A DNA stretch of 64,000 nt from JAWLCA01 sp050485905 (GTDB taxonomy: Bacteria > Pseudomonadota > Alphaproteobacteria > Rhodobacterales > Rhodobacteraceae). Positions 21,003-29,599 of this stretch are shown here, one piece after another. Positions within the stretch are counted from its first letter, which is position 1, and each line of letters opens with the position of its first letter. Position numbers and translations under genes: made by a program. The stretch covers positions 1-64,000 of the forward strand of contig JBJHCH010000002.1 of assembly GCA_050485905.1 (NCBI GenBank). Reading direction: 5' to 3'. Below the pieces are notes generated by a model. That model had not been told where the DNA came from. It worked only from the letters and a program-made list of their open reading frames with translations, and ran no database searches.

Positions 21003-21019
21003 GGGGGCCGGTGGCCCCC
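21003..21019 (-). promoter_or_regulatory. intercistronic hairpin after the binding-protein gene
   Basis: A perfect 7-bp stem GGGGGCC/GGCCCCC with a 3-nt loop lies between the substrate-binding-protein gene and livH and has no T-run. Such hairpins commonly protect the 3' end of the binding-protein message and lower expression of downstream transporter genes; that role is inferred. Confidence 0.45.
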
Positions 21020-21030
21020 CGCCGGGTGCG

Positions 21031-22164
21031 TTACGGAAGCGGACAGTCGGCCGCGTAGGCGTCCTGATGGTCGGTCAGCGCGGTGCCGACGATGCGGTTG
21101 GTCAGCACGCCATCCTCCAGGATCACCTCGCGCACGTAGATGTCCTGGATCGGGTGGTTGTTGTTGCCGAACCGGAAATCGCCGCGGACGCTGTCGAAAT
21201 CAGCCTGCTTCAGCGCCGCGCGGAACGCCGCCTGATCCGAGATGTCGGCCTGTGCCATCGCCGAGATCAGCAGGTTCGCGGTGTCGAACCCCTGGCTGGC
21301 GTAGAGAGAGGGCAGGCGGCCGTAGGCTTCGACAAAGTTCTCGACAAAGGCCTGGTTGGCGGCATTGTCCAGATCCTTGGACCATTGCGAGGTGTTGATG
21401 ACGCCCAGTGCGGCGTCGCCCACCGCGCCGAGGATGTCCTGGCTGAAGCTGAAGGCCGGGCCGATCACCGGGATATCGACGCCCGAATCCGCGTATTGCT
21501 TCATGAACGAGATCCCCATGCCGCCGGGCAGGAAGAAGAACACCGCATCGGCACCCGAGGCGCGGATCTGCGCGATCTCGGTCGCGTAGTCGGTCTGGCC
21601 GACGGTGGTGTAAAGCTCCTGCGTGATCTCGCCCTCGTAGAACCGCTTGAACCCGGTCAGCGCATCGGTGCCGGCGGGGTAGTTGGGGGCGAGGATGAAC
21701 ATGCTGCCATAGCCGGCCTCGTTGGCATGGGCGCCCGCGGCCTCGTGCAGGTTGTCGTTCTGCCAGGCGACGTTGAAGTAGTTCTCGTTGCACTGGGCAC
21801 CGGCAAGGGCCGAGGGGCCGGCATTGGGCGACAGGTAAATCTTGCCCTGCGCCACCGCCGCAGGCACCACGGCCATGGCGAGGTTCGACCAGATGATGCC
21901 GGTCAGCACGTCCACCTGATCGGACTGGATCATCCGGTCGGCGAGCTGCACCGCCACGTCAGGCTGCTGCTGGTCGTCGGCGACGACCAGTTCGACGCCG
22001 GTGGCGTCTGCCATGTCCAGCGCGAGCTGGAACCCGTCACGCACGTCGATCCCCAGACCGGCACCGCCGCCCGACAGCGTGGTGATCATGCCGACCTTCA
22101 CGCCATCCGCCGTTGCCCCAGTTGCCAGCATTGCCGCCGTCGTTGCCAGAAGAAGTTTACGCAT
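21031..22164 (-). CDS. Liv-type ABC transporter substrate-binding protein
   Basis: A 377-residue periplasmic binding protein of the leucine-binding-protein fold (type I). Residues 1-19 (MRKLLLATTAAMLATGATA) form a signal peptide. The mature part starts VKVGMITTLSGGGAGLGIDVRDGFQLAL, and continues through YLSPNAGPSALAGAQCNENYF, FILAPNYPAGTDAL and FFFLPGGMGISFMKQY. It lies directly downstream of the CoA ligase gene, so an aromatic acid is the probable ligand. Confidence 0.9.
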   Translation of the reverse strand: MRKLLLATTAAMLATGATADGVKVGMITTLSGGGAGLGIDVRDGFQLALDMADATGVELVVADDQQQPDVAVQLADRMIQSDQVDVLTGIIWSNLAMAVVPAAVAQGKIYLSPNAGPSALAGAQCNENYFNVAWQNDNLHEAAGAHANEAGYGSMFILAPNYPAGTDALTGFKRFYEGEITQELYTTVGQTDYATEIAQIRASGADAVFFFLPGGMGISFMKQYADSGVDIPVIGPAFSFSQDILGAVGDAALGVINTSQWSKDLDNAANQAFVENFVEAYGRLPSLYASQGFDTANLLISAMAQADISDQAAFRAALKQADFDSVRGDFRFGNNNHPIQDIYVREVILEDGVLTNRIVGTALTDHQDAYAADCPLP

Positions 22165-22187
22165 CTTGACCTCCCTGATGCTTGTTT

Positions 22188-23852
22188 TCAGCCGTCACTC
22201 TTGTCGTTGCCGCTGCCGCCTGCAAGCCCGTCCGGGGCCGTTCGCAGGCGGAAACGCTGAATCTTTCCCGTCGCCGTCTTTGGCAGGGCATCGGTGAAGA
22301 CCACGCGGCGTGGATATTTGTAGGGCGCGATGGTGGCCTTGACGTGATCCTGCAGCAGCCTGACCGTCAGGTCGCTGGCCGGGGCGCCGGGGGACAGGAC
22401 CACATGCGCCGCGACGATCTGGCCGCGCTCGGCATCCGGCAGGCCGATCACGGCGCATTCCTGCACATCCGGGTGCGCCAGCAGCGCCGCCTCTACCTCT
22501 GGCCCGGCGATGTTGTAGCCGGCCGAGACGATCATGTCGTCGTTGCGGGCGGCGAAGTGGAAATAGCCGGCCTCGTCGCGCCAGAAGCTGTCGCCGGTCA
22601 GGTTCCAGCCGTCCTGCACATAATCGGCCTGCCGCGGGTCATCCAGATAGCGGCAGCCGGTGGGGCCGCGCACGGCCAGGCGGCCAACCTCTCCCACCGG
22701 CAGGTCGGCCATGTCGGGGCCGACGATGCGGGCCTGATAGCCGGTGACCGGGCGGCCGGTGCAGGCGGGGCGGTGGTCGTCGAAGCGGTTGGTCAGGAAG
22801 ATATGCAGCATCTCCGTCGCGCCGATACCGTCGAGCATGGGCTTTCCGGTGCGGGCGATCCAGTCGTCGTAGATCGGGGCGGGCAGCGTTTCGCCCGCGC
22901 TGACGGCGGCGCGCAGGCTGGACAGGTCCACGCCATCCTCCATCGCCTTCAGCATCACGCGGTAGGCGGTGGGGGCAGTGAAGCAGACGGTGGCGCGATA
23001 CTGCCGGATGATCTCGATCAGGTTCGGGGGCGAGGCGTTTTCCAGCAGGCAGGCGGCAGCGCCAAAGCGCAGGGGAAAGATCGCGAGGCCGCCGAGCCCG
23101 AAGGTGAAGGCGAGCGGTGGCGAGCCGACGAAGATATCGTCCGGGGTGACGCCCAGCACCTCTCGCGCGTAGCCGTCGGCGGTGATCAGCAGGTCGCGGT
23201 GGTAATGCGCCGTGGCCTTTGGGCTGCCGGTGGTGCCCGAGGTGAAGCCGAGAAGCGCCACATCGTCCTGCGATGTCTGCACCGGGTCGAAGCGCACCGA
23301 TTTGTTCAGCGCCACGCGGTCAAGTTCCGCATCGTGGTTGGCGGTGCCGTCGAAGCCGACGACGGTTTTCAGGTGGGGAGAGGTCTTGGCGCAGGCGGTC
23401 AATTCATCCATCAGCCGGGTATCGCAGAGCGCATGGGTGACTTCGGCCTTGTCAACGATCTTGCCCAGCTCGCCCGCGCGCAGCATCGGCATGGTGTTCA
23501 CGACCACCGCGCCCGCCTTGGTCGCCGCCAGCCAGCAGGCCACCATCGCGGGGTTGTTGGCGGAGCGGATCAAGACGCGATTGCCGGGCTTTACGCCATA
23601 ATCCTCAACCAATGAATGAGCAATTCGATTGGTCCAGTCGGCCAGTTCCTTGTAGGTGCGGCGGCGGCCGTTGCCGATCAGCGCCGTGTGATCGCCGAAG
23701 CCGCGCGCGACCATCGCGTCGGTCAGTTCGACGGCGGCGTTCAGCCGGTCGGGATAGTCGAACCCGTCCAGCAGCAGGTCGGGCCACTGGTCGGCCGGGG
23801 GCAGGCGGTCGCGGCAGAAGCTGTCCACATGGGCGCTGGATCGCAGGTCCAT
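22188..23852 (-). CDS. benzoate/2-aminobenzoate-CoA ligase
   Basis: A 554-residue AMP-forming ligase of the benzoate-CoA ligase group, producing an aryl-CoA from the free acid, CoA and ATP. Phosphate loop GFTSGTTGSPKATAHYH near residue 185, substrate-pocket segment DGIGATEMLHIF near 320, hinge AARNDDMIVSAGYNIAGPEVE near 430 and the catalytic lysine in LPKTATGKIQRF. The ATG at 23852 lies two bases after the acyl-CoA dehydrogenase stop; the frame is open far upstream but that extension is antisense/out-of-frame sequence of neighbours. 2-Aminobenzoate is favoured over benzoate by the neighbouring monooxygenase/reductase. Confidence 0.88.
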   Translation of the reverse strand: MDLRSSAHVDSFCRDRLPPADQWPDLLLDGFDYPDRLNAAVELTDAMVARGFGDHTALIGNGRRRTYKELADWTNRIAHSLVEDYGVKPGNRVLIRSANNPAMVACWLAATKAGAVVVNTMPMLRAGELGKIVDKAEVTHALCDTRLMDELTACAKTSPHLKTVVGFDGTANHDAELDRVALNKSVRFDPVQTSQDDVALLGFTSGTTGSPKATAHYHRDLLITADGYAREVLGVTPDDIFVGSPPLAFTFGLGGLAIFPLRFGAAACLLENASPPNLIEIIRQYRATVCFTAPTAYRVMLKAMEDGVDLSSLRAAVSAGETLPAPIYDDWIARTGKPMLDGIGATEMLHIFLTNRFDDHRPACTGRPVTGYQARIVGPDMADLPVGEVGRLAVRGPTGCRYLDDPRQADYVQDGWNLTGDSFWRDEAGYFHFAARNDDMIVSAGYNIAGPEVEAALLAHPDVQECAVIGLPDAERGQIVAAHVVLSPGAPASDLTVRLLQDHVKATIAPYKYPRRVVFTDALPKTATGKIQRFRLRTAPDGLAGGSGNDKSDG

Positions 23853-23854
23853 CG

Positions 23855-24997
23855 CTATCCCCCAAGAACCGCGCGGGCGATCACCACCCGCTGCACGTCG
23901 CTTGCGCCCTCGTAGATCCTGAGCGCGCGAATTTCGCGGTAGAGCCGTTCGACCACATGGCCCGACCGCACGCCGTCGCCACCGTGAAGCTGCACGGCGG
24001 TGTCGATCACCCGCTGCGCGGCCTCGGTCGCGTGCAGTTTCGCCATCGCGGCCTCTCGCGTCACGCGGGCGGCGCCGTTGTCCTTGGCCCAGGCGGCGCG
24101 GTAGACCAGCAGGGCCGAGGCGTCGATGGCCAGCGCCATGTCGGCCAGATGCCCCTGTACCATCTGCAGATCGGCCAGCGGCTGGCCCTGGATGCGGCGG
24201 GATTGCACGCGGCTCAGCGCCTCGGCCAGTGCCCGGCGGGCGAAGCCGAGCGCCGCAGCGCCGACGGTGGCGCGGAAGACGTCGAGCACGGACATGGCGA
24301 TCTTGAACCCCGCGCCGGGCTCTCCGATCAGGGCGCTGGCGGGGAGGCGGCAGGCGTCGAAGCGGAGCCGGGCCAGCGGGTGGGGGGCGATGACCTGCAG
24401 CCGTTCGGCAACACTTAGCCCCGGCGTGTCGGCGGGGACGAGGAAGGCCGAAAGGCCCTTGGCGCCCGGTGCCTCTCCGGTCCGGGCGAAAACGGTGTAG
24501 ATATCGGCGATACCGCCGTTGGAAATCCACGTCTTTTCGCCATCCAGCACCCAGCCGTCGCCGACGCGGGTGGCGGTCATCGCGCTGGCCGCCACGTCCG
24601 ACCCCGATTGCGGCTCGGTCAGGGCGAAAGCGGCGATGGCGCGGCCCGCGCGGGTCTTTTCCAGCCACGCGCGCTGCTCCGGCGTGCCGAACAGGCTCAC
24701 CGCGCCCATGCCCAGCCCCTGCATCGCAAAGGCGAAATCCGCCAACCCGTCGTGCCGCGCCAGCGTCTCGCGGATCAGGCAGAGGCTGCGGACGTCGAGT
24801 GTGCCGCCGCCCGGCGCGGGGGCGGAGTGGTTAAGCCAGCCGTCGCGGCCCAGCCAGGCGACCAGATCGCGGCAGGCGGTGTCGGTGTCGGCGTGATCGA
24901 CCGCCAGCCCCGCCGCCCACTCGTCCAGATCCGCCGCCAGTTCGCGGTGGCGGTCCTCGAAGAACGGCCAGGACAGGAAGGAGCGGTCAGTCGCCAC
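23855..24997 (-). CDS. acyl-CoA dehydrogenase
   Basis: A 380-residue FAD enzyme of the acyl-CoA dehydrogenase family: FAD/substrate segments FALTEPQSGSDVAA near residue 130 and EKTWISNGGIADIYTVFART near 155, and the C-terminal LHGGDGVRSGHVVERLYREIRALRIYEGASDVQR. By position it oxidises an alicyclic acyl-CoA in the beta-oxidation-like lower pathway. The GTG at 24997 overlaps the enoyl-CoA hydratase stop by 11 bases; it is preferred because the upstream residues are Lys/Arg-rich and out of character for the family. Confidence 0.88.
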   Translation of the reverse strand: MATDRSFLSWPFFEDRHRELAADLDEWAAGLAVDHADTDTACRDLVAWLGRDGWLNHSAPAPGGGTLDVRSLCLIRETLARHDGLADFAFAMQGLGMGAVSLFGTPEQRAWLEKTRAGRAIAAFALTEPQSGSDVAASAMTATRVGDGWVLDGEKTWISNGGIADIYTVFARTGEAPGAKGLSAFLVPADTPGLSVAERLQVIAPHPLARLRFDACRLPASALIGEPGAGFKIAMSVLDVFRATVGAAALGFARRALAEALSRVQSRRIQGQPLADLQMVQGHLADMALAIDASALLVYRAAWAKDNGAARVTREAAMAKLHATEAAQRVIDTAVQLHGGDGVRSGHVVERLYREIRALRIYEGASDVQRVVIARAVLGG

Positions 24998-25796
24998 GGA
25001 ACATCGGCCTTTCCTTTTTCGCAAATGCCTCGAAGGCGCGGCGGAAATCCCGGGTCTGCATGCAGATCGCCTGTGCCTGCGCCTCGGCCTCGATCGCCTG
25101 ATCCAGGCTCTGGTTCCATTCCTGCGCCAGCATGGTCTTGGTCATCATGTGCGCAAAGGCCGGGCCGGAGGCGAGGCCGCGGGCCAGTGCGACGGCCTCT
25201 GCCTCCAGCTCCTCTGCCGCGACGATGCGGTTCCAGAAGCCCCAGCGTTCGCCCTCGTCCGCCGCCATGCTGCGGCCGGTATAGAGCAGATCCGCCGCGC
25301 GGCCCTGGCCGACGATCCGGGGCAGCATGGCGCAGGCGCCCATGTCACAGCCGGCGAGGCCCACGCGAGTAAACAGGAAAGCGACTTTAGCCGCTGGTGT
25401 CGCCAGCCGCAGGTCGGAGGCCATGGCGAGGATCGCCCCCGCGCCGGCGCAGATGCCGTCGACGGCGGCGATGACCGGGCGGCCGCAATGGATCATCGCC
25501 TTGACCAGATCGCCGGTCATCCGGGTGAAGGCCAGCAATTCGGGCATCTTCATCTCGGTCAGCGGGCCGATGATCTCGAACACGTCGCCGCCGGAACAGA
25601 AGTTGCCGCCGTTCGGGGCCAGCACCACGGCGCGCACGTCGTCGGCATAGGGCAGGGCGCGGAACCAGTCGCGCAACTCGGCATAGCTGTCAAAGGTCAG
25701 CGGGTTCTTGCGCTCGGGCCGGGTCAGGCGGATCACCGCTACCCCTTCGCTGATGTCGCAGGCAAAATGCACGGTGCTGCGGTCTGCCATCTTCAT
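24987..25796 (-). CDS. enoyl-CoA hydratase/isomerase family protein
   Basis: A 269-residue crotonase-fold protein. Oxyanion-hole segments are GGNFCSGGDVFEI near residue 64 and AVDGICAGAGAILAMASDLRLAT near 112. It would hydrate or isomerise a cyclic enoyl-CoA intermediate. The ATG overlaps the MarR stop by 4 bases, indicating tight translational coupling. Confidence 0.88.
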   Translation of the reverse strand: MKMADRSTVHFACDISEGVAVIRLTRPERKNPLTFDSYAELRDWFRALPYADDVRAVVLAPNGGNFCSGGDVFEIIGPLTEMKMPELLAFTRMTGDLVKAMIHCGRPVIAAVDGICAGAGAILAMASDLRLATPAAKVAFLFTRVGLAGCDMGACAMLPRIVGQGRAADLLYTGRSMAADEGERWGFWNRIVAAEELEAEAVALARGLASGPAFAHMMTKTMLAQEWNQSLDQAIEAEAQAQAICMQTRDFRRAFEAFAKKERPMFRGD

Positions 25797-26245
25797 GCGG
25801 CGCCCCTTTCGTTGCCTTCGCCGCCGACGCGACCCAGCAGGCGCATCATCTCGGCGACCTCGTCGGGGTTCAGCCTGCCGAGGGCGCGGTTCACCCAGCC
25901 CTCATGCGCGGCGGCCAGCGTGTCGAAATGAGTGCGCCCCTTGGCGGTCAGGCGCACGAGGGTCGCGCGCCGGTCGCCCTCTGCCGCCAGTCTTGCCACC
26001 AGCCCCTCTGCCTCCAGCCGGTCCACGATGCCGGTGACATTGCCGTTCGAGACGCGCAACTCGCCCGACAGGTCGCTCATCCGCATCGCCCGGTCGCCGC
26101 GCGCCAGCGCCGCCAGCACGTCGAACCGGGGCAGGGTGGTGGCGTGGCCTTCGCGCAGACGCTCGCGCAGATCGCCCTCAATCCGGCGCGAGACCTTCAG
26201 CAGGCGCAGCCAGAGCCGCAGACGGTCCTTGGACAGGTCGGTCAT
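25793..26245 (-). CDS. MarR family transcriptional regulator
   Basis: A 150-residue winged-helix regulator: recognition helix region MSDLSGELRVSNGNVTGIVDRLEAEGLV and wing AEGDRRATLVRLTAKG. It is embedded within the operon, overlapping the SDR stop and the hydratase start. MarR proteins of aromatic-CoA pathways (BadR/HcaR types) are usually released from DNA by the aryl-CoA ester; the likely target is the promoter region upstream of the first gene (29232-29599). Confidence 0.9.
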   Translation of the reverse strand: MTDLSKDRLRLWLRLLKVSRRIEGDLRERLREGHATTLPRFDVLAALARGDRAMRMSDLSGELRVSNGNVTGIVDRLEAEGLVARLAAEGDRRATLVRLTAKGRTHFDTLAAAHEGWVNRALGRLNPDEVAEMMRLLGRVGGEGNERGAA

Positions 26246-26961
26246 ATCTCACCCCCCGAGACCGAGAGCGCGTGCCCGTTGACCATCGCCGCGGCGGGCG
26301 AGGCGAGGAAGAGCGCGACGGCAGCCACTTCGTCGGCCGCGATCAGGCGGCCCATCGGGTTGCCGGCGGCCAGCTTGACCCGCGCACCCTCGGCATCCAG
26401 CCCCAAACGGTCCTGCAGCCCGGCCGCCGCCTGGTCGGCCAGTGGTGTGTCGACATAGCCCGGGCAGATCGCGTTGCAGGTGATGCCGCGCTTCGCCACC
26501 TCCAGCGCGACGGAGCGGACGAGGCCCAGAACGCCGTGTTTGGCCGCCGCATAGGCCGCGATATTGGCCCCGCCCTTCAGGCTCGCGGTGGAGGCCATGG
26601 CGATCAGCCGCCCGCCGTCGCTCATGCCATCGAGCGCGGCGCGGAAGGTCAGGAAGGTGCCGGTCAGGTTGACGGCCAGCGTGGCGTTCCACGAGTCGAG
26701 AGTGATGTCGCGCAACCGCCCGGCTGCGCCGCCGCCCGCGTTTGCTACGACCACTTCGAAGGGCGTGTCAAACAGCGCGGCGATCTGATCCTCGTTGGTC
26801 ACATCTGCGACGCGGCAATCCATGCCGCGCCCGCTGTCGGTTTCGCGCAGGGGTTCGATATGCCGGCCGCTGATCGTGACCGCATCGCCCTGATCGGCGA
26901 AAGCACGCGCCACCGCCCGGCCGATACCGGAGCCCGCGCCGGTGACCAGAACCCGCCTCAT
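26242..26961 (-). CDS. short-chain dehydrogenase/reductase
   Basis: A 239-residue SDR with the cofactor motif TGAGSGIGRAVA at residue 7, the NAGG motif near 72, the catalytic Ser around 123 (MASTASLKGG) and YAAAKHGV with the Tyr-X3-Lys pair near 135-139. It presumably oxidises or reduces the hydroxyl/oxo group of the dearomatised ring. The start overlaps the monooxygenase stop by 4 bases. Confidence 0.9.
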   Translation of the reverse strand: MRRVLVTGAGSGIGRAVARAFADQGDAVTISGRHIEPLRETDSGRGMDCRVADVTNEDQIAALFDTPFEVVVANAGGGAAGRLRDITLDSWNATLAVNLTGTFLTFRAALDGMSDGGRLIAMASTASLKGGANIAAYAAAKHGVLGLVRSVALEVAKRGITCNAICPGYVDTPLADQAAAGLQDRLGLDAEGARVKLAAGNPMGRLIAADEVAAVALFLASPAAAMVNGHALSVSGGEI

Positions 26962-29231
26962 GCCCGGATCTCCTCGGCCCGTTCGCGCAGCCGCCAGAGC
27001 TGGTCGCGGCCGGGCAGGTAGGGATCGGGCCAGCGTTCGTCGCGGTCGCCCAAATCCGATGCCGCGTGGAACGTCCAGTAGGGATTCGCCAGATGCGGGC
27101 GGGCGAGGCAGACCAGATCCGCGCGGCCTGCCATCAGGATCGAATTGACGTGGTCGGGTTCGGTGATGTTGCCGACCGCCATGGTGGCAAGGCCGGCCTC
27201 ATTGCGGATGCGGTCGGAGAACGGGGTCTGGAACATCCGTCCATAGACCGGCTTCGCCTCGGTCGAGGTCTGGCCGGCACTGACGTCGATGATGTCGGCC
27301 CCGGCTTCGGCAAAGGCGCGGGCAATCTTCACAGCCTCTTCGGGGGTCACGCCCGCATCGTGCCAGTCGGTGGCCGAGATGCGGACGGCCATCGGTTTTT
27401 CTTCGGGCCATGCGGCACGCATTGCCGCGAAAACCTCCAACGGCCAGCGCAGGCGGTTTTCGAGGCTGCCGCCGTAAGCGTCGCTTCGGTGGTTCGAGAG
27501 CGGAGACAGGAAGGAGGACACAAGATAACCGTGCGCGGCATGCAGTTCGATCATGTCGAAGCCACAGCGCGCAGCCATCATGGTCGCGCTGACGAATTGC
27601 GCAGTGACCGCCTGCATGTCGTCGGCTGTCATCTCTCGCGGGGTCGCATTGCGGGCAGACCAGGGGACCGGGCTGGGGCCGATGATCGGCCAGTTGCCGT
27701 CGGGCAGGGGAGCGTCGATCTCCTCCCAACCCAGTTGGGTCGAGGCCTTGCGGCCGGCATGGCCGATCTGGCAGCAGATCTTCGCCTCGGTTTCGGAATG
27801 GACGAAATCGACGATCCGGGTCCAGGCGTCCTCATGCTCCTGCGCATAGAGGCCGGGGCAGCCGGGGGTGATGCGGCCCTCGGGCGAAACGCAGGTCATT
27901 TCGGTATAGACCAGCCCCGCGCCGCCCTTGGCCCGTTCGCCGAGGTGGACGAGGTGCCAGTCGGTCGGGCAGCCGTCCACGGCTTTGTATTGGGCCATGG
28001 GCGAGACGACGATGCGGTTTTTCAGCGCCAAGTCGCGCAGGCGGAAGGGGGCGAACATCGGCGCGCGGGCGCTGTCGGCGCCGGCCTCGGTCTGGAACCA
28101 GCGTTCGGCCTTCTCCATCCACGACGGATCGCGCAGGCGCAGGTTCTCGTGGCTGATCCTCTGGCTGCGGGTCAGCAGGGAATAGGTGAACTGGATCGGG
28201 TGAAGGTGCAGATACCTCTCTACCTCCTCGAACCACTCCAGAGAGTTGCGCGCGGCGGATTGCAGGCGCAGCACTTCCAGCCGTCGCTCCGCCTGATAGC
28301 GGGCAAAGGCGGTGTCGCGGTCGGTTTCGTGCATGTAGGTCGCCAGCGCGATGGCGGATTCGAGCGCCAGCTTGGTGCCCGACCCGATGGAGAAATGCGC
28401 CGTCGCCGCGGCGTCGCCCATCAGCACGATATTGTCGTGATACCACCGCTCGCACAGCACGCGGGGGAAGTTCAGCCAGGCCGAGCCGCGCAGGTGGCGG
28501 GCGTTGGAGATCAGCCGGTGCCCGCCCAGATGCGCCGAAAAGATCCTCTCACAGGCGGCGATGCTTTCGTCCTGCGTCATCTCGCCGAAGCCCCAGGCCG
28601 CCCAGGTCTCGGGTGCGCATTCGACGATGAAGGTCGCGGTGTCGTCGTCGAACTGGTAGGCATGCGCCCAGACCCAGCCGTGCTCGGTCTGCTCGAAGAT
28701 GAAGGTGAAGGCGTCGTCGAACTTCGCCCTGGTGCCCAGCCAGACGAACTTGCACCTGCGGGTGTCGATCTGGGGCTTGAAGACCTCGGCGAACTCGGTG
28801 CGGGTCTTGCTGTTCAACCCGTCGGCGGCGATGACGATGTCGTAATTGCGGGCGTAGGTCGCGGCGCTCTCCACTTCAGTCTCGAACCGCAGGTCGACGC
28901 CAAGCTCGCGTGCCCGCGCTTGCAACAGCAGCAGAAGCTGACGACGGCCGATGCCGCAGAATCCGTGGCCCGTGGTCAGCGTGCGGGTGCCGCCCTTGAC
29001 CACGGCAATGTCGTCCCAATAGGCGAAATGGGCGCGGATCGCCTCTGCGCTTACGGGATCGTTGGCAGCCAGGTTTTCCAGCGTCTCGTCCGATAGCACC
29101 ACGCCCCAGCCGAAGGTGTCGTTGGGGCGGTTACGTTCGAACACAACAACCTCATGCGCCGGGTCGCGCAGTTTCATCGAGATTGCAAAGTAGAGCCCTG
29201 CAGGCCCCGCACCCAGGCAGGCAATGCGCAT
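26958..29231 (-). CDS. bifunctional 2-aminobenzoyl-CoA (or salicylyl-CoA) monooxygenase/reductase
   Basis: A 757-residue two-domain flavoprotein. Residues 1 to about 385 are a group A FAD monooxygenase (GAGPAG at 8-13, GHGFCGIGRRQL, MGDAAATAHFSIGSGTKLALESA near 290). Residues about 395-757 are an Old Yellow Enzyme-type FMN reductase (VVSPMAQYKAVDG, HAAHGYLVSSFLSPLSNHR, GGSLENRLR). In Azoarcus evansii such a fusion hydroxylates 2-aminobenzoyl-CoA and then reduces the ring, a rare aerobic dearomatisation; salicylyl-CoA 5-hydroxylase is the closest alternative. The ATG at 29231 follows GGGGGAAC. It is the first gene of the operon. Confidence 0.92.
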   Translation of the reverse strand: MRIACLGAGPAGLYFAISMKLRDPAHEVVVFERNRPNDTFGWGVVLSDETLENLAANDPVSAEAIRAHFAYWDDIAVVKGGTRTLTTGHGFCGIGRRQLLLLLQARARELGVDLRFETEVESAATYARNYDIVIAADGLNSKTRTEFAEVFKPQIDTRRCKFVWLGTRAKFDDAFTFIFEQTEHGWVWAHAYQFDDDTATFIVECAPETWAAWGFGEMTQDESIAACERIFSAHLGGHRLISNARHLRGSAWLNFPRVLCERWYHDNIVLMGDAAATAHFSIGSGTKLALESAIALATYMHETDRDTAFARYQAERRLEVLRLQSAARNSLEWFEEVERYLHLHPIQFTYSLLTRSQRISHENLRLRDPSWMEKAERWFQTEAGADSARAPMFAPFRLRDLALKNRIVVSPMAQYKAVDGCPTDWHLVHLGERAKGGAGLVYTEMTCVSPEGRITPGCPGLYAQEHEDAWTRIVDFVHSETEAKICCQIGHAGRKASTQLGWEEIDAPLPDGNWPIIGPSPVPWSARNATPREMTADDMQAVTAQFVSATMMAARCGFDMIELHAAHGYLVSSFLSPLSNHRSDAYGGSLENRLRWPLEVFAAMRAAWPEEKPMAVRISATDWHDAGVTPEEAVKIARAFAEAGADIIDVSAGQTSTEAKPVYGRMFQTPFSDRIRNEAGLATMAVGNITEPDHVNSILMAGRADLVCLARPHLANPYWTFHAASDLGDRDERWPDPYLPGRDQLWRLRERAEEIRA

Positions 29232-29282
29232 CGGTTCCCCCCGCTGAGCCGATCGACCTGCTCAGGCTACCGAATCCGAAGG

Positions 29283-29320
29283 TTATTTCAAGCAAGAATA
29301 TTTTATCTCTGAAGTAAATT
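29283..29320 (-). promoter_or_regulatory. AT-rich candidate promoter/MarR operator of the aromatic-CoA operon
   Basis: This segment is sharply AT-rich in a GC-rich genome and lies 50-90 bases upstream of the monooxygenase start. It contains loosely mirrored halves TTTCAAGCAAGAATA and, on the other strand, TTTACTTCAGAGATA. I could not fix -35 and -10 boxes. The remainder of the 368-base gap (29232-29599) holds only the htpX terminator and no credible gene. Confidence 0.4.
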
Positions 29321-29558
29321 GCGTGGCTGCCCGGCCCCGGTTTCACGATGAAATCACGATGGTCTGTCAGAACTGTTCGTACCGACGAAGGGGCTGCTCC
29401 CTCCCCAGGATCGTTCGGCAAGGTAGGTAGCGAGTGGTGGGTAGCGCGAGAAATTAGATAAGCGCGTCCCTTGGTCTGGAAATTTCAGAAGATATTTCAG
29501 GCACAGTTGCACCGACCTGTGTGTGTTGGGTCGAGCGTGGTGCAATTTTCGAACAGGA

Positions 29559-29587
29559 AAGGGCGGTGCAGGATCTGCGCCGCCCTT
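29559..29587 (-). terminator. terminator after htpX
   Basis: AAGGGCGG and CCGCCCTT form an 8-bp stem, extended by partial GCAG/CTGC pairing around ATC, starting 13 bases after the htpX stop codon. On the minus strand it is followed by TTCCTGTTC, a weak T-tract. Confidence 0.6.
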
Positions 29588-29599
29588 ATTTCATATGCC

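Noticed and set aside
22188..24668. A CoA ligase with a 270-residue N-terminal extension (fusion protein)
   Set aside because: The extension is out-of-frame sequence of the acyl-CoA dehydrogenase gene; the ligase homology and a proper start begin at 23852, two bases after the upstream stop.
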